Shown: piece by piece, positions 22,491 through 23,574 of the stretch
Layout: each line of letters opens with the position of its first letter
How positions within the stretch are numbered: the first letter of the stretch is position 1
Assembly (NCBI GenBank): GCA_947179195.1
Contig: CAMXAS010000006.1
Location: forward strand, 1 to 23,574
Reading direction: 5' to 3'
Source: an uncultured Bacteroidales bacterium
Lineage (GTDB): Bacteria; Bacteroidota; Bacteroidia; Bacteroidales; P3
DNA: 23,574 nt
Made by a program: the position numbers and the translations under genes
The notes under the pieces: model-generated
Told to the model about the DNA's origin: nothing
Seen by the model: the letters and a program-made list of their open reading frames with translations, nothing else
Databases searched by the model: none

Positions 22491-23574
22491 ATGAAGAAAA
22501 CGCCCGTGACGTTGGCGGCCTTACTGCCGGGATTTTTGTCCGCGGCATTCGCCAACGAAGCCGATCTGGTGGTGCCGGATCTGCGTAACGCCATCTTTTC
22601 GAACCTATCCCTGAACGGATGGCAAATGCTTGGCTTAGGCGGCATCCTGATCCTGATTATCATGTACTTCGTACTGCACCAATACCATGGCATCAAGAAA
22701 TTGCCCGTGCATACCTCCATGGCGCAGGTGTCGCATACGATTTACGAAACCTGCAAGACCTACCTCAAACAACAGGGACGCTTCCTGATTATCCTGTTTT
22801 GCATCGTGGGGCTGGCCATGACGTATTATTTCTCCGGCCTTTCCCATATGCCGATGCCCAAGGTGCTGCTCGTGTTGCTGTGGGCCATCCTCGGCATCCT
22901 AGGGTCTTACGGTGTGGCGTGGTTCGGCATCCGTATCAATACGATTGCCAACAGCCGCACGGCCTTCGCCTCACTGAAAGGCAAGCCGTGGCCGGTGGTC
23001 AATATCCCGCTGCGGGCCGGTATGAGCGTCGGCCTGTTCCTCATCACGGTGGAACTCATCATGATGCTGTTCATCCTGCTGTTCGTGCCGTCCGACTGTG
23101 CGGGCGCCTGCTTCGTCGGCTTCGCCATAGGGGAATCGTTGGGTGCGAGCGCGTTGCGGATTGCCGGCGGTATCTTCACGAAAATAGCCGACATCGGGGC
23201 CGACCTGATGAAGGTGGTCTTCAAAATCGGCGAGGATGACCCGCGGAACCCCGGCGTCATCGCCGACTGTACGGGTGACAATGCCGGCGACAGCGTCGGC
23301 CCGACCGCCGACGGCTTCGAGACCTACGGCGTGACCGGCGTGGCCTTGATTTCGTTCATCCTGCTGGCGCTCGGCGTGGAATTCCAGCCGCAACTCATCG
23401 TCTGGATTTTCGTCATGCGTATCATCATGGTGATTACCTCGCTTCTCTCCTACTTTATAAATAACGCCTGGTCCACCCACCGTTTCAAAAACGCGGCGCA
23501 TTTCAACTTCGAAACCCCGTTGACGACTTTGGTGTGGATTACCTCCATCATCTCCATCGGCGTGTGCTTCGGGG
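22491..23574 (+). CDS. hppA: Membrane-bound ion-pumping pyrophosphatase, 3' end cut by window edge
   Basis: HppA hydrolyses diphosphate and pumps H+ or Na+ across the inner membrane. The frame is open from the ATG at 22491 to the right edge (361 complete codons); the full protein is usually about 700 aa or more. It opens with a basic, hydrophobic segment (MKKTPVTLAALLPGFLSAAFA) that could be a signal peptide or first helix. Several further membrane helices follow (near 46-63, 97-116, 124-146, 179-199). The catalytic loop is GGIFTKIADIGADLMK then GEDDPRNPGVIADCTGDNAGDSVGPTADGFE (from Gly247), whose many Asp residues bind Mg-diphosphate. This version resembles the Bacteroides form; a subtype moving both Na+ and H+ is known in that genus, but the ion and the potassium dependence cannot be settled because the second half is missing. 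It is divergent from the tRNA-tuf promoter. Confidence 0.95.
   Translation, partial: MKKTPVTLAALLPGFLSAAFANEADLVVPDLRNAIFSNLSLNGWQMLGLGGILILIIMYFVLHQYHGIKKLPVHTSMAQVSHTIYETCKTYLKQQGRFLIILFCIVGLAMTYYFSGLSHMPMPKVLLVLLWAILGILGSYGVAWFGIRINTIANSRTAFASLKGKPWPVVNIPLRAGMSVGLFLITVELIMMLFILLFVPSDCAGACFVGFAIGESLGASALRIAGGIFTKIADIGADLMKVVFKIGEDDPRNPGVIADCTGDNAGDSVGPTADGFETYGVTGVALISFILLALGVEFQPQLIVWIFVMRIIMVITSLLSYFINNAWSTHRFKNAAHFNFETPLTTLVWITSIISIGVCFG

Overview
This is a core housekeeping segment of a Bacteroidota chromosome, most likely order Bacteroidales. The evidence is consistent. RpoB (about 1268 aa) and RpoC (about 1420 aa) have the lengths usual for this group. DUF3467 follows rpoC. A Bacteroidota-type putative porin and an HU/CCDC81-SPOR membrane protein are present. 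Four intergenic spacers carry the Bacteroidota sigma-factor promoter pattern (-33 TTTG, about 20 nt, -7 TAnnTTTG), and nearly all starts lack a Shine-Dalgarno sequence. Coding DNA is moderately GC-rich and spacers are AT-rich. I cannot name family or genus.

Layout. (1) 1-1943, minus: gyrB, cut at its 3' end by the window edge, with its own promoter. (2) 2024-8525, minus: a tight six-gene unit in the order deoxynucleoside kinase, kdsB, HU-SPOR protein, trmB, waaA, putative porin (gaps 5, -4, 11, 15 and 10 bp). It joins Kdo activation (KdsB) and Kdo transfer to lipid A (WaaA) with an outer-membrane protein and a peptidoglycan-binding SPOR protein, so it is largely an envelope operon with a nucleotide-salvage and a tRNA-modification gene. 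(3) 8742-22269, minus: tRNA-Thr(UGU), tRNA-Tyr, tRNA-Gly, tRNA-Thr(GGU), tuf, tRNA-Trp, secE, nusG, rplK, rplA, rplJ, rplL, rpoB, rpoC, DUF3467, closed by a strong terminator. This is the ancient translation/transcription superoperon; the Thr-Tyr-Gly-Thr-tuf order matches the E. coli thrU-tyrU-glyT-thrT-tufB cluster. (4) 22491-23574, plus: hppA, a membrane pyrophosphatase, divergent from the superoperon and cut by the right edge.

The superoperon makes elongation factor Tu with tRNAs it carries, the SecE translocon subunit, the elongation factor NusG, the ribosomal stalk and L1/L11 proteins, and the two large RNA polymerase subunits. Spacers inside it hold RNA hairpins (tRNA block to tuf, tuf to tRNA-Trp, secE to nusG, rplL to rpoB) that could set the different protein ratios these genes need.

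I found no mobile element, CRISPR array, phage gene or clearly new system. The points most worth a second look are the rplL-rpoB hairpin with a competing upstream arm, the structured secE-nusG spacer, the HU-SPOR protein translationally coupled to kdsB, TTG starts for rpoB and trmB, and an unusually strong Shine-Dalgarno sequence before DUF3467. No stretch longer than 300 bases lacks a gene.
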